Assembly (NCBI GenBank): GCA_950097015.1
Contig: CATNEN010000003.1
Location: 6,164,001 to 6,228,000 of the forward strand
Reading direction: 5' to 3'
Length of the DNA stretch: 64,000 nucleotides
DNA from: Macrostomum hystrix
Lineage: Eukaryota; Platyhelminthes; Macrostomidae
Program-made: the position numbers and the translations under genes
Part shown: one piece after another, positions 10,531 through 22,758 of the stretch
Layout: each line of letters opens with the position of its first letter
Position numbering within the stretch: position 1 is the first letter of the stretch
Notes under the pieces: generated by a model
Told to the model about the DNA's origin: nothing
Database searches by the model: none
Seen by the model: the letters and a program-made list of their open reading frames with translations, nothing else

Positions 10531-13050
10531 TAAGATGACATCATGCGCATTGCGTTGCGTAAAAGTGTGGGTCCACAGTTTCGTAATAAGTTAAAAAGAC
10601 CTGATTTCGCAAAAATCTTTAAAAGAAGAAAATACCAAATAGGTAACTAAAAAGCCTTTTGAAACTGAATAAAAAATGCACATAAAAGTGCTATTTTGTA
10701 ACGTAAAAAGTCTTGCGTCCTGCAAAAATCTTCTATGGTGACTTTTTGGAGCCGTGAAGTGAAAAAACGTGCACATTTTTAAAGCTCTTGAACTTACTTT
10801 TTGAGTGGATATTTTGAAAATCAGCACTTTATAAATTGTATAACAAAATATAATTGAAGAAAGAAATAAGTTGCTTCAAAAACTGAATTAAAATAATTTT
10901 TAAATAATCAAATTGTACATTTCAGTCGTTCTGTTTCATATGGTTTCTACAAGAAAATCAAATTCAAATCGGCTATGTTAACAGTAGCATTCGAAATTTT
11001 TGTCGTACGGCAAATTTGACATGAAAATTTCAAAGCAACTTAACCAAGCAATCACTATCTAAATCTGAATTTTTTTCAAGCCTTTAATCTGTAGCTATTA
11101 TATTCGCTTTTTACTCTATATATTAGTATCCTACCTTATAAATACTTGTTTTACAATATATTGTATTCTACAAGTACAAGTTTTACTTGTAAATAATTCA
11201 ATTGTTACATAGGCCTATTTTACATTGTAAGTGTAAGCTTATAGTTTTCTTTTAAATTCTAACTGATGTATAGTATTTGAATAATATTTTATTATTCAAA
11301 CATTCTTTACTTTTATAAGGCGTAGATAATTAAGCAGAAGTGTTTATGTGTTAAACGAGATTCTTAGCAGTTTAATGCAATAATGCAGTTTTTAGATTGA
11401 TAGTTGCTGAATTTTTACCAAACCAAAGCTCTTGAAATGCACCATTTGCATTTTTGCAATTAATTGCCTTTTGGCGATTTATAGTGCAATTTGGGCTGCA
11501 ATGGCTGCAGAATTATTATAAGCAAAGCACTTACAAAATAAACCATTTGACTGTTTGGCAATTAACTGCCTTTAGGCAATAACTACTGTGAGATTAGTTA
11601 AATGCTCAATGCTTTTTGTTTTAGGCATGGCAGTACTTTTCTCTCAACATTGATTTGGATATTGATTGATTGATTTAATTTGTTTTGCATTTTTTAAGAT
11701 ACTATGTCTAATTATGGACTTAGCTAAATAATTAGCCTAGGCCTACCTAATGTTGGGTAACTTGTATTGAATGGCAAAGCATTTCACTGCAAAGGCATAT
11801 CTTGTGGTTTCACGTACCTGTAGGTGTTAAAATATACATTTAAAATGCTTAATTTAGTGGAAAATCTCATTTTAATATAAAGACACAGTGAACAGAATCC
11901 GAGTTTAAAAAAGTTTTTAAAACATAATTATGTTGTTAATTATAAGACTTTTTTTACAGAAATTTTCAATTTATTAAGGTAGCATGTTCACTTTCAACTT
12001 TGTAAATTTATTACCATTGCTAGCTATTCTACTTAGCCCATTTGTAGAAGAACTAATAAACAAGATTTAGTTTTTTTATCTAATTTTAAATATATTTATT
12101 ACTTGGTATTTTTCTACCAATAGCATAAATTGTATTGTTCAGATTTTCATCTTTAGAATTCCTAATCCAAATATACAGAATGTCCAAGATTTTCTATTAT
12201 GAGTATTATTTATTGGACCTTAGTATATGATATTAATAAAGTGGCTCACTTTGATTTTTAAATCTATTTAATAGAACTTTGTGATAAAAAAAATTAATGA
12301 ATGGTAAATTATAATTAATTAGGCCTAGTCACACAGGACATCTGTAACTAAAAAAACTTAGCATCTAAGTAGTTTACAATAGTTTAGCATTTTTAGGGTT
12401 TTATGTGTTGCCAAACTGTTTGCTTTCTACAGTATTTGGCTTAGGGCTGTATCCATAATTGGAAACAATAAGCTTCTAGATATGTACATTAGAGACATAT
12501 CTAGTATGTCTCTAATGTCTCTAGCTGTAACAAAAGAAAGAGCTTGTTACAGCTGGTGGTGTGTCTATGACGGATTTCACAATCTACTTCAAATTAAAAA
12601 TAAGACTTCCTGACTTCAGCAATCCTGCCAAAACGAAGAAAATGAACGCAACTCACAAGATCTGCGATCTGCGATTCGATCTGCAAATTCCAAGATCGAA
12701 CAACAGGTATCTACTTGAGTTAGAATTTAGTGATTTTAGAGACTTGTCAACATATATATTTGTTTCTTGGAGTCAATCGATACAAAATACAACACAAAGT
12801 CATTGTCAAAATAACGAATATAAAATACGAAAATAAATCAACAAGGAAAAAACGAGCACTATTTTTAATCTGCACAAGGCATGCTGTCCACAAAAAATGA
12901 CTATTATGAAATTTAAAAGTACACAAAAAAACCTTAAAAAATAAAGATTCGTCCAATTCATAACTGCAATAAGGCGGAAGGCCTTTTTGTTTACGAGTTA
13001 GAGTGGCAGCAAAGTTTGTGTGCTGCATTGCATGTATATTAATATACAAC
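10531..13050. other. AT-rich non-coding stretch with two short hairpins
   Basis: No gene is evident. Two adjacent perfect inverted repeats occur at 12487-12517 (CATTAGAGACATA arms) and 12523-12554 (AGCTGTAACA arms). The rest is low-complexity AT-rich DNA inside the candidate large transposon. Confidence 0.5.
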
Positions 13051-14039
13051 GCGAGAGCGAGATAGAGGGGTCTAGGGAGGTGCGAACTGGTGGCGTGACT
13101 TCATACCCCGGCTTAGCAAGCCGGCTGGCTGGGTGCACCAACCCCCACCTCAACTAGACTGAGGTTGAGGGGTTTTGGGTGCGGCTGCACTGGCGCTGGC
13201 TGGTCGCGTGTTGACTCTCCGCCACAGCAAAGTATTGTTCTTTTAGTTTCGACGACAAAAAGAAATTCTCGTAGTGGAAAGTTCCAAGGCAAGGATGAAA
13301 TGCAAAGATACATTTCTACACATTGCCATCATTTTGAAGAAATAAGCATATTGGCAGGAGTAAGTCATGAAATAAAATCTTATTGTTGACACTTAGAAGC
13401 AATAACCAAAGCACAGGCACAAACTTTGTGTTGTAGGGCTAATTTAATCTTACTGTTATCACCAAAGTTGTTCTAGTGCTTCTTTATATTATATTTACTG
13501 TTCCAATGTTATTATCAAAATTGTTATAGGATTGTCACACAATATTTAATATCCGATTGCTGTTATCAAAGTGGTTATTAACCTTTCTTATAATTTAATG
13601 CAATATGAAGCTTTTAACTCTTAATGGTAGCATATTTTAAGTCTGAATTGGTAGCGTTTTATATATATAGTAACCAAGTTCTAATAATAAGGATTAGAGC
13701 AAAGAGGCTAGCTAAGGAAATGTCCTAGGGCTCTTACTAAATTCAATATTACTTCTTTAATAATGCCACCAAAGTTGTCGTAGGTCTAAATTAATTCTAC
13801 TGCTGTCACCAAAGTTGTTACAGGCCTTTTATACTTTTGTCAATCTTATAAATGTCTTTTAATTATTCGCTTTATGTATTTCTTATCTCAATTCAAATTG
13901 GTAGCGTTTATGTATTCAAATATGGTAGCGTTATATATTCAATCTGGTAGCGTTATACTTTTAGTATGGCCGGTATCTTTACTGTATATTCCCTTCTGCT
14001 TATAACTTTACTGTATTATTTCTATAAGTACTTTGTATC

Positions 14040-14130
14040 TATCTTTATCCGTCTTTATCAGTCTTTACCCGTCCTTATCAGTCTTTATCCATCTTTATCA
14101 GTCTATATCCGTCTTTACCAGTCTTTCAAT
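14040..14130. repeat. Short 10-bp tandem repeat (GTCTTTATCA/C)
   Basis: About eight imperfect units of GTCTTTATCM. The preceding kilobase (13400-13960) also has dispersed copies of CACCAAAGTTGTT and GGTAGCGTT, which look like degenerate repeats rather than genes. Confidence 0.65.
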
Positions 14131-14719
14131 TATCATTCAGTTTAACCTTCAATTTTAGTCTTCAGTTCAGTCTTCAATTTCAATCTTCAGTCCGTTTCAT
14201 AGGGCTTTCCAGTGGATCTAGAGTCACAGCTCTTCTTCACTTTATTTACTTTTCTTTCGCAAATAACTTCAATATAACACTTTAAGATTCAAGCTTTCTT
14301 TACTCTGAACTCTTTTCCCAATCGAGGTGGTACGAGTTAGTTTTTCGCCCTCGTCTGCTCGTGTATTTATAGTAAAATTTCTCACTCTCGCGACTTCAGT
14401 AAAACATTTTATTTTCGGTGCATTCGAACAAATTGGTGCAGTTAAACAAATTAGTCTAGTTAAACAAAAGTTTTCGTAAAGTAAAAATAAATTTGCGCGG
14501 GAAAATATTTCTAAGAAAACGAGGCCTATCTCAACTGACCTCCCTAAATTGCCTATATTCGAATAAACACAGTGAGTGAAAATATAGCAAAATAATAGTA
14601 CTTATGTATGAGTTAGGCAAAATAAAATGAGTAGCAGCATAAAATACAACATGTAACCTAAAATTTACAACACAGTTTTACCTCCACCAAAAAGAAAGTT
14701 AATAATTGTCCTTATTCCT

Positions 14720-15484
14720 TCAGAATTCACATGGAGCGGGCAGTGCCTTGTAGTAGGGCCAGCGAATCTGGCGGAATGCCCACCGAAATTCCATCGTCAG
14801 GACCTTGCGATGCATCGTCCCCTCGCTAGTCGTCGCGCCGTTATGCAGACACTGAGCCACCTCCCTCAGGACATTGATGGCTTGCTCCTGTGGCATATTT
14901 TTCAGCGTAGTCATAGATTTCCATATATGGGTCCTTTGTGGATACGACAATTCGTACGTGTGGTAGGCCACACGATCCATGTACTCTCGCAGTTCATGTA
15001 CGAGTATTTCGCGCTGCTCCTCGTCGAGCTGTGGGGCCATCTGCGGCGTTGGCGTCTTCTGTTGCTGTGGCGGTGTTGACCTCGGCGGCGGTGTCGGCTG
15101 CGGTGTTGGCTGTGGCTCTCTCCTAGCACGAGCCTCCTGTGGTGCTGACTTCAGTTGTTGTGATGACCCCGTCGAGTGCCGATTACCTCCTGCGGTAGCT
15201 TCTGCCATACGTGCCGGGCCTCCAGCGCTAACTCTAACCACTGATTTTAGTTGTCTGCCGGCACTTGAAGCTTGAGCCAATCTTGCTTGCTTTACCGCCA
15301 CTGGGGACGGGGTGCGCGCTCGCTTTATCGTCAGGGTGGTCGCTGCTGGCAGTTTGGGCCATGTGGCGACCCTCTCTGGTGCGGCTGGTTCCATGTTTTC
15401 TTGGGCTGAATTGCCCTCGCCTAGCAAATCCTCTAGAAACGAGTCCAAATCACGATCCATTTTTGTTGTCTTAATTGTATGCAC
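14720..15484 (-). CDS. Intronless 254-codon ORF of unknown function
   Basis: The frame runs from ATG at 15484 (a second in-frame ATG nine codons on gives MDRDLDSFLEDLLGEG, perhaps the real start) to a stop at 14720. The first about 150 residues are low complexity: acidic start, then Ala/Ser/Arg-rich, then Pro/Gln/Thr-rich (QPTPQPTPPP). The last about 100 residues look folded and helical (EEQREILVHELREYMDRV, FRWAFRQIRWPYYKALP). I recognise no family. It is the only plausible protein in the candidate 9.6-kb element, so it could be element-encoded, a captured host fragment, or an unrelated gene. Its GC content is much higher than its surroundings, which supports coding. No polyadenylation signal was identified. 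Confidence 0.5.
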   Translation of the reverse strand: MHTIKTTKMDRDLDSFLEDLLGEGNSAQENMEPAAPERVATWPKLPAATTLTIKRARTPSPVAVKQARLAQASSAGRQLKSVVRVSAGGPARMAEATAGGNRHSTGSSQQLKSAPQEARARREPQPTPQPTPPPRSTPPQQQKTPTPQMAPQLDEEQREILVHELREYMDRVAYHTYELSYPQRTHIWKSMTTLKNMPQEQAINVLREVAQCLHNGATTSEGTMHRKVLTMEFRWAFRQIRWPYYKALPAPCEF

Positions 15485-15639
15485 AAGTTTGGCTCTCTTA
15501 GTTGTCTTGGTAAAATTTCTCTGGCGGGTTTAGGTGGTCTGAGGATATATGCCAAAAACTGGACCGCATCAATGTGTCCGGGCTCCCCAGGGATCTGAGG
15601 GCCACTTTTGACACCTTCTTCTTGGCGAGTCATAGATCA

Positions 15640-17637
15640 CGAGTCATGCTGTATACTTCATAAATATATAAATATTTGTAGAAATTGATTTATTAGGCCT
15701 AGTCTAAGTGCTAATTAGACAATAAAAACAATTGAAGTATGCAGCTAAATATTTTGAAAAGCCTACTCCTAACATTTACCAAACTAGTGTTTAGCATTAA
15801 GAAAGTATATTTGCCTCTTTAAATTGCACTTTTTGTTGTTGTGATTTGGAATCACATTAACAACAATTATAACACAGCTGTTTTTAATAACAAAATGAAT
15901 AAAAAAAATACACAAAGGAAGAAAAAAAATTTAAACAATCCATTTTAGATTTAAGACTATAAATGATTATAATGTTAAAGTTAGAAGCATTATATTTCTA
16001 TAGGGCCTATGCTTTGTTTTTATAATAGTAATATAGATAATATGATATTTAAGCCTAACTATCTTTGTTTGTTCCTTTTTAAGCAGCTATAACAGTGTAA
16101 TATGACAATATAATATGGTGCCTAGAAAATGTAGTGTCCTAGTTGTGCCACTATCAGTAGGCCTAGGCCTATTTGATATCATTGGATGAGATGCCTAAGC
16201 AACAATATAAGCAAAGGCAAATTAGCAGTTTTGTTATTGACAAAGTTAATAGTACTAGGTGTACAGGTGGATAGTAGCATGGCCAATATAGCATTGGGGC
16301 CTAGTCAGTAAAATTAGTAAAATTTTACACCACTTCACACCTCTTCAGATGCAATGCCAGGCCTACGGAGATCACGTTAGAAAACCTCTGGACTGATCCT
16401 GTTAAGGCCGCCACCTTCCTGAGACTACCGACGAGCGAGGTAGAGTGTGAGCGTCCCGAACTAGCCTAAAGGAAGGCTACAACATACAACACATTGCTAA
16501 TCCGGGCTTCATCTCGCTGCTTTTATATATTTTTTGTTAATTAAAAGTAAAGTACTTGTCTTCGTTCCTCGAACCCAGTTTCTGTTTAAGGCAGTGTTTT
16601 CACAGTGTACTCTTTGAGCACTCTTAAGTACTCGTACTCTGGTACTCTTTAAAGGCGTAGCAATAGAGTACTCTGGTATTCATTTAAAGTGCGTACTTTG
16701 AAGTGGGCGAGTACTTTTTAAAGTGCAACGCATTTCAGTCTGTCATCATCAATCCTAATTTTGTACTATATGAAAGTGTCAATAATCGTTGGTACATTAG
16801 TACATTCTCGCAACGTAAAATTAGTAGATTTATTATATGCATTTTAAAGATACGTTGCTTAGGAAATAACAGATATGTTATCAGTCCCATTAATTATACC
16901 CTACGTACTGAAGTAACACAACATAATATACATGGTAACGTGGCTTGATGGCACTGCTAATGTGTGTGTCTGCCCATTCGTGTTGTTGCATGTACAAAAC
17001 AAGTGCTGTTTGGATAAATCTTTCCTTTAATTATGTTTTACGTTTTTTGACAGATGGGCATAGATAGATAGGTAGATAGATCTCATACTGTCTCTCTCAC
17101 TCTCCGATTCTCCGCTCCCTCCCGCTGTTTTAATTTTGTTTATTTTGTTCCCTAATAAAAACAAAAATTCACCCTCCCTCCATATGTGGGTCCCACATTC
17201 GGCTGTCAGTCAGTCAAGGAGATATTAGCGCTCATCAAGATTTTGATACAGGAGTCAATGATGCAGTAGTCTGCTCTATTAAAGTGCTTCAGTGAGTATC
17301 CTCAGTACAAAGGCCGCTAAGTTTTGGAATATTTATTAAGTTTTTTGTTCATTTTATTGGGTGACATGATCAGAAGTAAAAAATAATTTCGAAATATTGA
17401 GCAATTAATGCACTTCGACCTGCTAAGGTGGCACACCTTCAATCTAGTTAGATTTAAAATTAAGGTCCTTAGACAACTATAAGCCTTTAGGAGCGAGCGT
17501 GTTGACCATTCACCTGATTCATGCTCTGCCCACAGCTTGAAGTAGGTGGCCTACAACAAATAAAACAAAAACAAATATAAAACAAATCGCATACCCATTT
17601 AAAGAACAATTATTGCTTATAATAAAAAATGGTCAAC
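15640..17637. other. Non-coding DNA, right part of the candidate large element
   Basis: AT-rich with TAGGCCTA words. Around 16600-16720 there are repeated TACTCTTTGAGC and AGTACTC motifs. I see no gene. Confidence 0.45.
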
Positions 17638-17755
17638 AAGTGATCCTTTTGTCGCCTAAGTGATCAAAACTTGTCGCCGAAGTGAATTCACTGAAATGAC
17701 TTGTCGCCAAAATGACTGTTGCCAAAGTGATTTGTCACCCAAGTGATTGTAACCC
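17638..17755 (-). repeat. Right inverted copy of the TIR-like repeat
   Basis: On the plus strand it reads CCTAAGTGATCAAAACTTGT, then AAATGACTTGTCGCC, and ends GTGATTGTAACCC. It is complementary in order to 8171-8280 and is followed directly by the 9-bp AGGGCACAG. Confidence 0.75.
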
Positions 17756-18693
17756 AGGGCACAGCAGCCATTTGTACAAGTGATTTATAGAGCACATTTT
17801 CAATTAATTGAACTGTTATACAGCTGCAAATAATTTGACCAAGGACAATGCTGTTGACTGAGCCTTAAAATTACTTAAAAGTGTAGATTTCTAAGCCTAA
17901 TTGAAAGTGTAGATCACTAAGTAAGCCTACAAGTTACCAATTATAACAGACACATTAAATAAATTTGGATTCTTTTGTGCCTAATACACTTTCCTATTGA
18001 TTTCCTAAAAGAGATTAATTAATCAAAATTCAAATCACAAGTGACTGTTTAACTTTTAAGCAAGGTTTAAATTAAAATGGTAATTTTCAAGTCAAAATTT
18101 AGGTTATGCCATGTAGTGCTACTATTTTTTGCAAATTATGATATAATAGGCCTAGCAATATGAAAATTCTATCTCACTTGTATTCCCCAAACAGTTTTTA
18201 CATATATTTTGTTCCTAAATAAAAATATTTTGCTTTGAAAAATATTTGATAGCACTGAAAAAAGTCATATTTACTATTTGTATGATTTTGGCTAAACAAA
18301 ATGTGTGCTATTTAAAGTGGACAAAGTGTCTGAGTGTTTAATACTCTACATTGCTCAGTTCTAGGCCTAAAGCTATGAGAATTCATGTTGTTTGTTCCTA
18401 TCCCATGCAACATTTTCTGTAATTTTATTTTTAGTGGCTCACTATAATACTTTAAGGAATATATTAATCTTATAATCAGATTTTTATCCTCTAGTGATTG
18501 TAGCTTCAATTAAAACACAGTATTTTTTTGTTTTTGTAGCTGCTGTGCAACATTATTACATAGATCTATCACTAGAATGTATTAAATGTATATGCTAATC
18601 ATTTTATTTTTGCTAAATTCTTTCACCCTTTTTCCATTTGTAAAAATTCACATATTAAAAAAACTGGTGGTTTTAAATTTCATTTTTTCAGCC

Positions 18694-21600
18694 ATGGATC
18701 TACTGCTTGCAACTGAAACTCAAGTGTCACTGTATCATATTGACAGTGCTACAACATGGCAAACAATTGCCAGTGTGACACCATGCTCATCTACTGATTG
18801 CGTCTCTCAGGTGCAACTAGCACCTTGTGGAGAATATATGCTAGCATTATCTGAATCTGGAAGGCATCTGTTTCAAGTTAGTCTTACATTTGAATGATTA
18901 TTTACTTCAACAATCATCTCCAATGATATTAAGAAATTGCAAAATATTTTTTCGGTTGTTACTAAGTTACTAAGTTACTAAATATTTACTATTTTTTACC
19001 TTAACATTCTTCAAGATCGTTGAACTTTGATCTACTATTCTCCCAAATCCTCAAAGATTGATCTACTATTCTCCCAAATCCTCAAAGATTGATCTACTAT
19101 TCTCCCAAATCCTCAAAGATTGATCTACTATTCTCCCAAATCCTCAAAGATTGATCTACTATTCTCCCAAATCCTCATAGATTGATCTACTATTCTCCCA
19201 GATCCTAATAAATTGATCTACTATTCTCCCAGATCCTAATAAATTGATCTACTATTCTCCCAGATCCTAATAAATTGATCTACTATTCTCCTTCTCCCAG
19301 ATCCTAATAAATTGATCTACTATTCTCCCAGATCCTCAAAGATTGATCTACTATTCTCCCAGATCCTCAAAGATTGATCTACTATTCTCCCAGATCCTAA
19401 TAAATTGATCTACTATTCTCCCAGATCCTAATAAATTGATCTACTATTCTCCCAGATCCTAATAAATCAATCTACTATTCTCACATATCCTCAAAGATTG
19501 ATCTACTATTCTCCCAAATCCTCAAAGATTGATCTACTATTCTCCCAAATCCTCAAAGATTGATCTACTATTCTCCCAAATCCTCAAAGATTGATCTACT
19601 ATTCTCCCAGATCCTCAAAGATTGATCTACTATTCTCCCAGATCCTAATAAATTGATCTACTATTCTCCCAGATCCTAATAAATTGATCTACTATTCTCC
19701 CAGATCCTCATAGATTGATCTACTATTCTCCCACATCCTCATGGATTGATCTACTATTCTCCCAGATCCTCATAGATTGATCTACTATTCTCCCAGATCC
19801 TCATAGATTGATCTACTATTCTCCCACATCCTCATGGATTGATCTACTATTCTCCCAGATCCTCAAAGATTGATCTACTATTCTCCCAGATCCTCATAGA
19901 TTGATCTACTATTCTCCCAGATCCTAATAAATTGATCTACTATTCTCCCAGATCCTAATAAATTGATCTACTGTTCTCTTAGATCCTCAAATATTGATCT
20001 ACTATTCTCGCTATTCACGAACTTTAATCCGGGATGTATAGGGCCTACTTATAAAATCTTCCCAAATTATCCCAATTCCGCCACAGATCCCCCTAGCCAG
20101 CCTGTCTGATCAACTATCGCATCGGCAGTTTCCCATAGTTGGCCAGCACAGCTGCATAGCTCTGTCGCCTGGCACTGGTCGCAGTCTAGCAGCTGGTTCG
20201 CACAGCGGTCAGTTGACTGTTTATGACTCGCCAGACGGTCATTGTCGTTGGCAGCGTCCGTCGCTATCATCGCCAGTTACTTGTCTGGCATTCGACATAA
20301 GTTCGTCAAATCTAGACGCGATCTGTTTAGCCGGCTATCAAAGCGGCGACGTGTCAGTTATTAACATAGCAACCGGCTATAGGCATTCTCCCATGGGATT
20401 ACGAACAGAGGATCGATCGGCTTGCGAATCCTTAGCTACTGGACCATTCTCGCCTGCTATAACCGCTGCCGGCTATAGAAATGGCGCCTTGCTATTGTGG
20501 GACACTAATAGCGGCTGTTCTAGATCTGTGCTAGCCACTCCGTTAGATCAGAACAGTAGCGGCTCTAAACTATTGCAACAGCCTGTTAGAGCTGTGAGAT
20601 TCTCGCCAGTCAATGCTAGCCTGTTGTGTTCAACTAGTGCTATTCCCAGTGCGGGATTGTATGACACCAGGGCCGCTGTTGAAATTGGTCGCATTCGTCT
20701 ACCAGACGAGGCTACAAAAGGCTTAACATTTAGTCCCGATGGGCAGACTGTGTTTGTTGGCACTCGCAAAACTGGTTGCTTTGCTTACGATTTGCGCAAA
20801 ATGCTATCGCCAGTTCTGCACATAGCCTGTGAAGCAACTGACGAGAGCAGTGCGGCCAGTAGTCGCAATTCTATTAGAGATTTGCTGGTGAGTGAATTTT
20901 TCTTCTCTTTCTCAATTTTGTTTGTTTGTTTACGTTTTTGTCCCATCTTCCCAGGTTGTACAGGTTTTTATCCCATCTTCCCAGTTTGTATAGGTTTTTA
21001 TCCCATCTTCCCGGTTTGTATAGGTTTTTAACCCATCTTCCTAGTTTGTATAGGTTTTTATCCCATCTTACCAGTTTGTATAGGTTTTTATCCCATCTTC
21101 CTAGTTTCTATAGGTTTTTATCCCATCTTCCTAGTTTGTATAGGTTTTTATCCCATCTTCCTAGTTTCTATAGGTTTTTATCCCATCTTCCTAGTTTCTA
21201 TAGGTTTTTATCCCATCTTCCTAGTTTGTATAGGTTTTTATCCCATCTTCCTAGTTTCTATAGGTGTTTATCCCATCTTCCTAGTTTGTATAGGTTTTTA
21301 TCCCATCTTCCTAGTTTCTATAGGTTTTTATCCCATCTTCCTAGTTTCTATAGGTTTTTATCCCATCTTCCTAGTTTCTATAGGTGTTTATCCCATCTTC
21401 CTAGTTTGTATAGGTTTTTATCCCATCTTCCTAGTTTCTATAGGTTTTTATCCCATCTTCCTAGTTTGTATAGGTTTTTATCCAATCTTCCTAGTTTGTA
21501 TAGGTTTTTATCCAATCTTCCTAGTTTGCATAGGTTTTTATCCCATCTTCCTAGTTTGCATGGGTTTTTATCCCTTCTTCCTAGTTTGTATTGGTTTTTA

Positions 21601-22311
21601 TCCCGTCTTCCGCTTATTTTTCAGCTCATAACCCAACGTCGCGAGTTCGATTCCCCATCTGCGATGCGTTATTCGCCACTATCGGTTGCCAAGCAGCAAC
21701 CTAAGCATGCTGGCTGCAATCGGACCAATCAGAATGAGTTCGCCAGTCCGCTGACTGACCTGACCAATAGGCAGTCAGCTGTGGCCCCTTTAACCGTCCA
21801 AATGACACCGTCAGCAACCAGAGACAGCAGCGGCTTCTCTGACAGTAGCGCCGAAGGTCGCGCACTCGATCGGATCCTGATGGCACCGTTGCAGTTAACT
21901 CAGGCTGATCAGACTCTGCCCCAGCAGCAGCAGCAGCAGCAGCAGCCTAGCAAACGAGTCACATTTGCTGAATCATTAGCTACGGCATTTTCCGATTCTA
22001 ATAATTCATCAGCTGTCAAATCTGTCAATTCCTGTCTGCCTCTAGTTGACAGCGCCTGTCAAACTGTTAACAATGAGAACCATTGCGATGCTATTGATAA
22101 TCGATTGCGTAGCCTGATTCGAGAAGAGACTCAAGAGTTGCGAAGGCAGCTGGTTGATCTACGCTACCTGTTAGTTCATCAGTTGGACATTACTGAGACT
22201 AATCTAATGGATTCTATTAGACAGGCTGTTACTGAGGCCGTCACTGCTCAAGCTAACCTAGCCGAGAACAACAAAGCAGACGAGTTTCGGTTCCCATTTA
22301 GAAAGATTTAA
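18694..22311 (+). CDS. NEDD1: NEDD1, WD40 gamma-tubulin ring complex adaptor, 3 coding exons
   Basis: Exons 18694-18876, 20087-20887 and 21625-22311, all joined in phase 0, give 556 aa (human about 660). The ATG lies two bases after an acceptor (TTTTTTCAG then CCATGG), so an upstream non-coding exon or leader is expected. WD40 blades fill residues 1 to about 320; matches to NEDD1 include CFAYDLRKMLSPV, FSPVNASLL and LYDT. The C-terminal exon is Ser/Thr/Gln-rich with an eight-Gln run near 428-435, then a predicted helical end (RLRSLIREETQELRRQ) where vertebrate NEDD1 binds the gamma-tubulin ring complex. Known role: recruits that complex to centrosomes and spindles. Both introns are filled by minisatellites. 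FERRY3 and BOLA3 follow on the same strand. Confidence 0.92.
19028..20010. repeat. 31-bp minisatellite filling NEDD1 intron 1
   Basis: About 32 units with the core TTGATCTACTATTCTCCCAG followed by ATCCTMAWARA. Sub-variants (CTCAAAG, CTAATAA, CTCATAG) are arranged in blocks, indicating amplification of sub-arrays. It lies wholly within intron 18877-20086. Confidence 0.95.
20938..21612. repeat. 30-bp minisatellite filling NEDD1 intron 2
   Basis: About 22 units of TCCCATCTTCCTAGTTTGTA followed by TAGGTTTTTA. It starts about 50 bp after the donor at 20888 and ends about 12 bp before the acceptor at 21624. The 30-bp period keeps one frame free of stops, so NEDD1 seems to read through; this is almost certainly intron. 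Confidence 0.95.
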
Positions 22312-22315
22312 TAAA
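22310..22315 (+). terminator. Polyadenylation signal overlapping the NEDD1 stop codon
   Basis: The end of the coding region reads GATTTAATAAACA: the TAA stop (22309-22311) overlaps AATAAA. If used, the 3' UTR would be only about 10-30 nt. Other TAATAAA-like sites follow at about 22537 and 22592. Confidence 0.6.
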
Positions 22316-22616
22316 CATTTCTCGATGTGAATTTACATAACCCCGGCATTGACTAAGACAGTTGAAAAATGTTCGTTCATTTTAATACTGACTACTGGGC
22401 TCAGTAGTGCATTTGTATTTTTTTATTTTGTTTGCATGCATTTACTGATCCCGTTGCTAAGCTACAGTTTATTCCTAGGTTTATATTAATTGCTAAACGA
22501 TTGTGCAATTGGCCAACTTTCATTTATAATTTATTTAATAAATTACCGAATTTATTTGAGTTTGCACTCATCTCAAGAGTACATACTGACTTAATAAATT
22601 TTTAACTTGTGCTGTA

Positions 22617-22746
22617 ATGAAAGGTCTACTTTTAACTATTTTTGCTACAGCTTTACCTTCTAAATACCAAGATCTAGATCTTTGCCAACCCAATTTAGAT
22701 GTTCTGGCACATTTTTCGCATCAATTCCTAGCTTACCGCCACTACG
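22617..22746 (+). CDS. Possible 5' coding exon of FERRY3 (tentative)
   Basis: An ATG-started frame (MKGLLLTIFATALPSKYQDL) ends at a donor-like CTACG/GTGAAG in phase 1, which matches the phase needed by the exon at 24077. The peptide is not obviously similar to the FERRY3 N-terminus, so this is only one possible way to supply the missing start. Confidence 0.22.
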
Positions 22747-22758
22747 GTGAAGTTTGGA

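Larger units (their letters stand above)
8171..17755. mobile_element. Candidate 9.6-kb TIR transposon with 9-bp target duplication
   Basis: The two ends are inverted copies of about 110 bp (left 8171-8280, right about 17640-17755) built from GTCGCC/AAGTGAT-like motifs. Termini read GGGTACCGATCACTT (left) and, inverted, GGGTTACAATCACTT (right). Immediately outside both ends is the same 9-bp sequence AGGGCACAG in direct orientation (8162-8170 and 17756-17764). A 9-bp duplication is typical of Mutator-like elements; that assignment is inference. I recognise no transposase. The only convincing open frame inside is the 254-codon ORF at 14720-15484. It could be a non-autonomous or decayed element, or a fortuitous pair of repeats. 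Confidence 0.55.

Noticed and set aside
13050-14600. LTR retrotransposon
   Set aside because: I looked for paired direct repeats with TG...CA ends, a primer binding site and pol motifs, and found none. Only scattered short repeats are present.
16600-16720. hAT terminus CAGTGTTTTCACAG with AGTACTC repeats
   Set aside because: The start resembles a hAT terminus, but no matching inverted end or 8-bp duplication was found.
20926-21612. Apparent in-frame extension of NEDD1 through a ten-residue repeat
   Set aside because: Good donor (CTG/GTGAGT at 20888) and acceptor (TTTTTCAG at 21624) in matching phase remove the whole 30-bp array. NEDD1 proteins have no such repeat.
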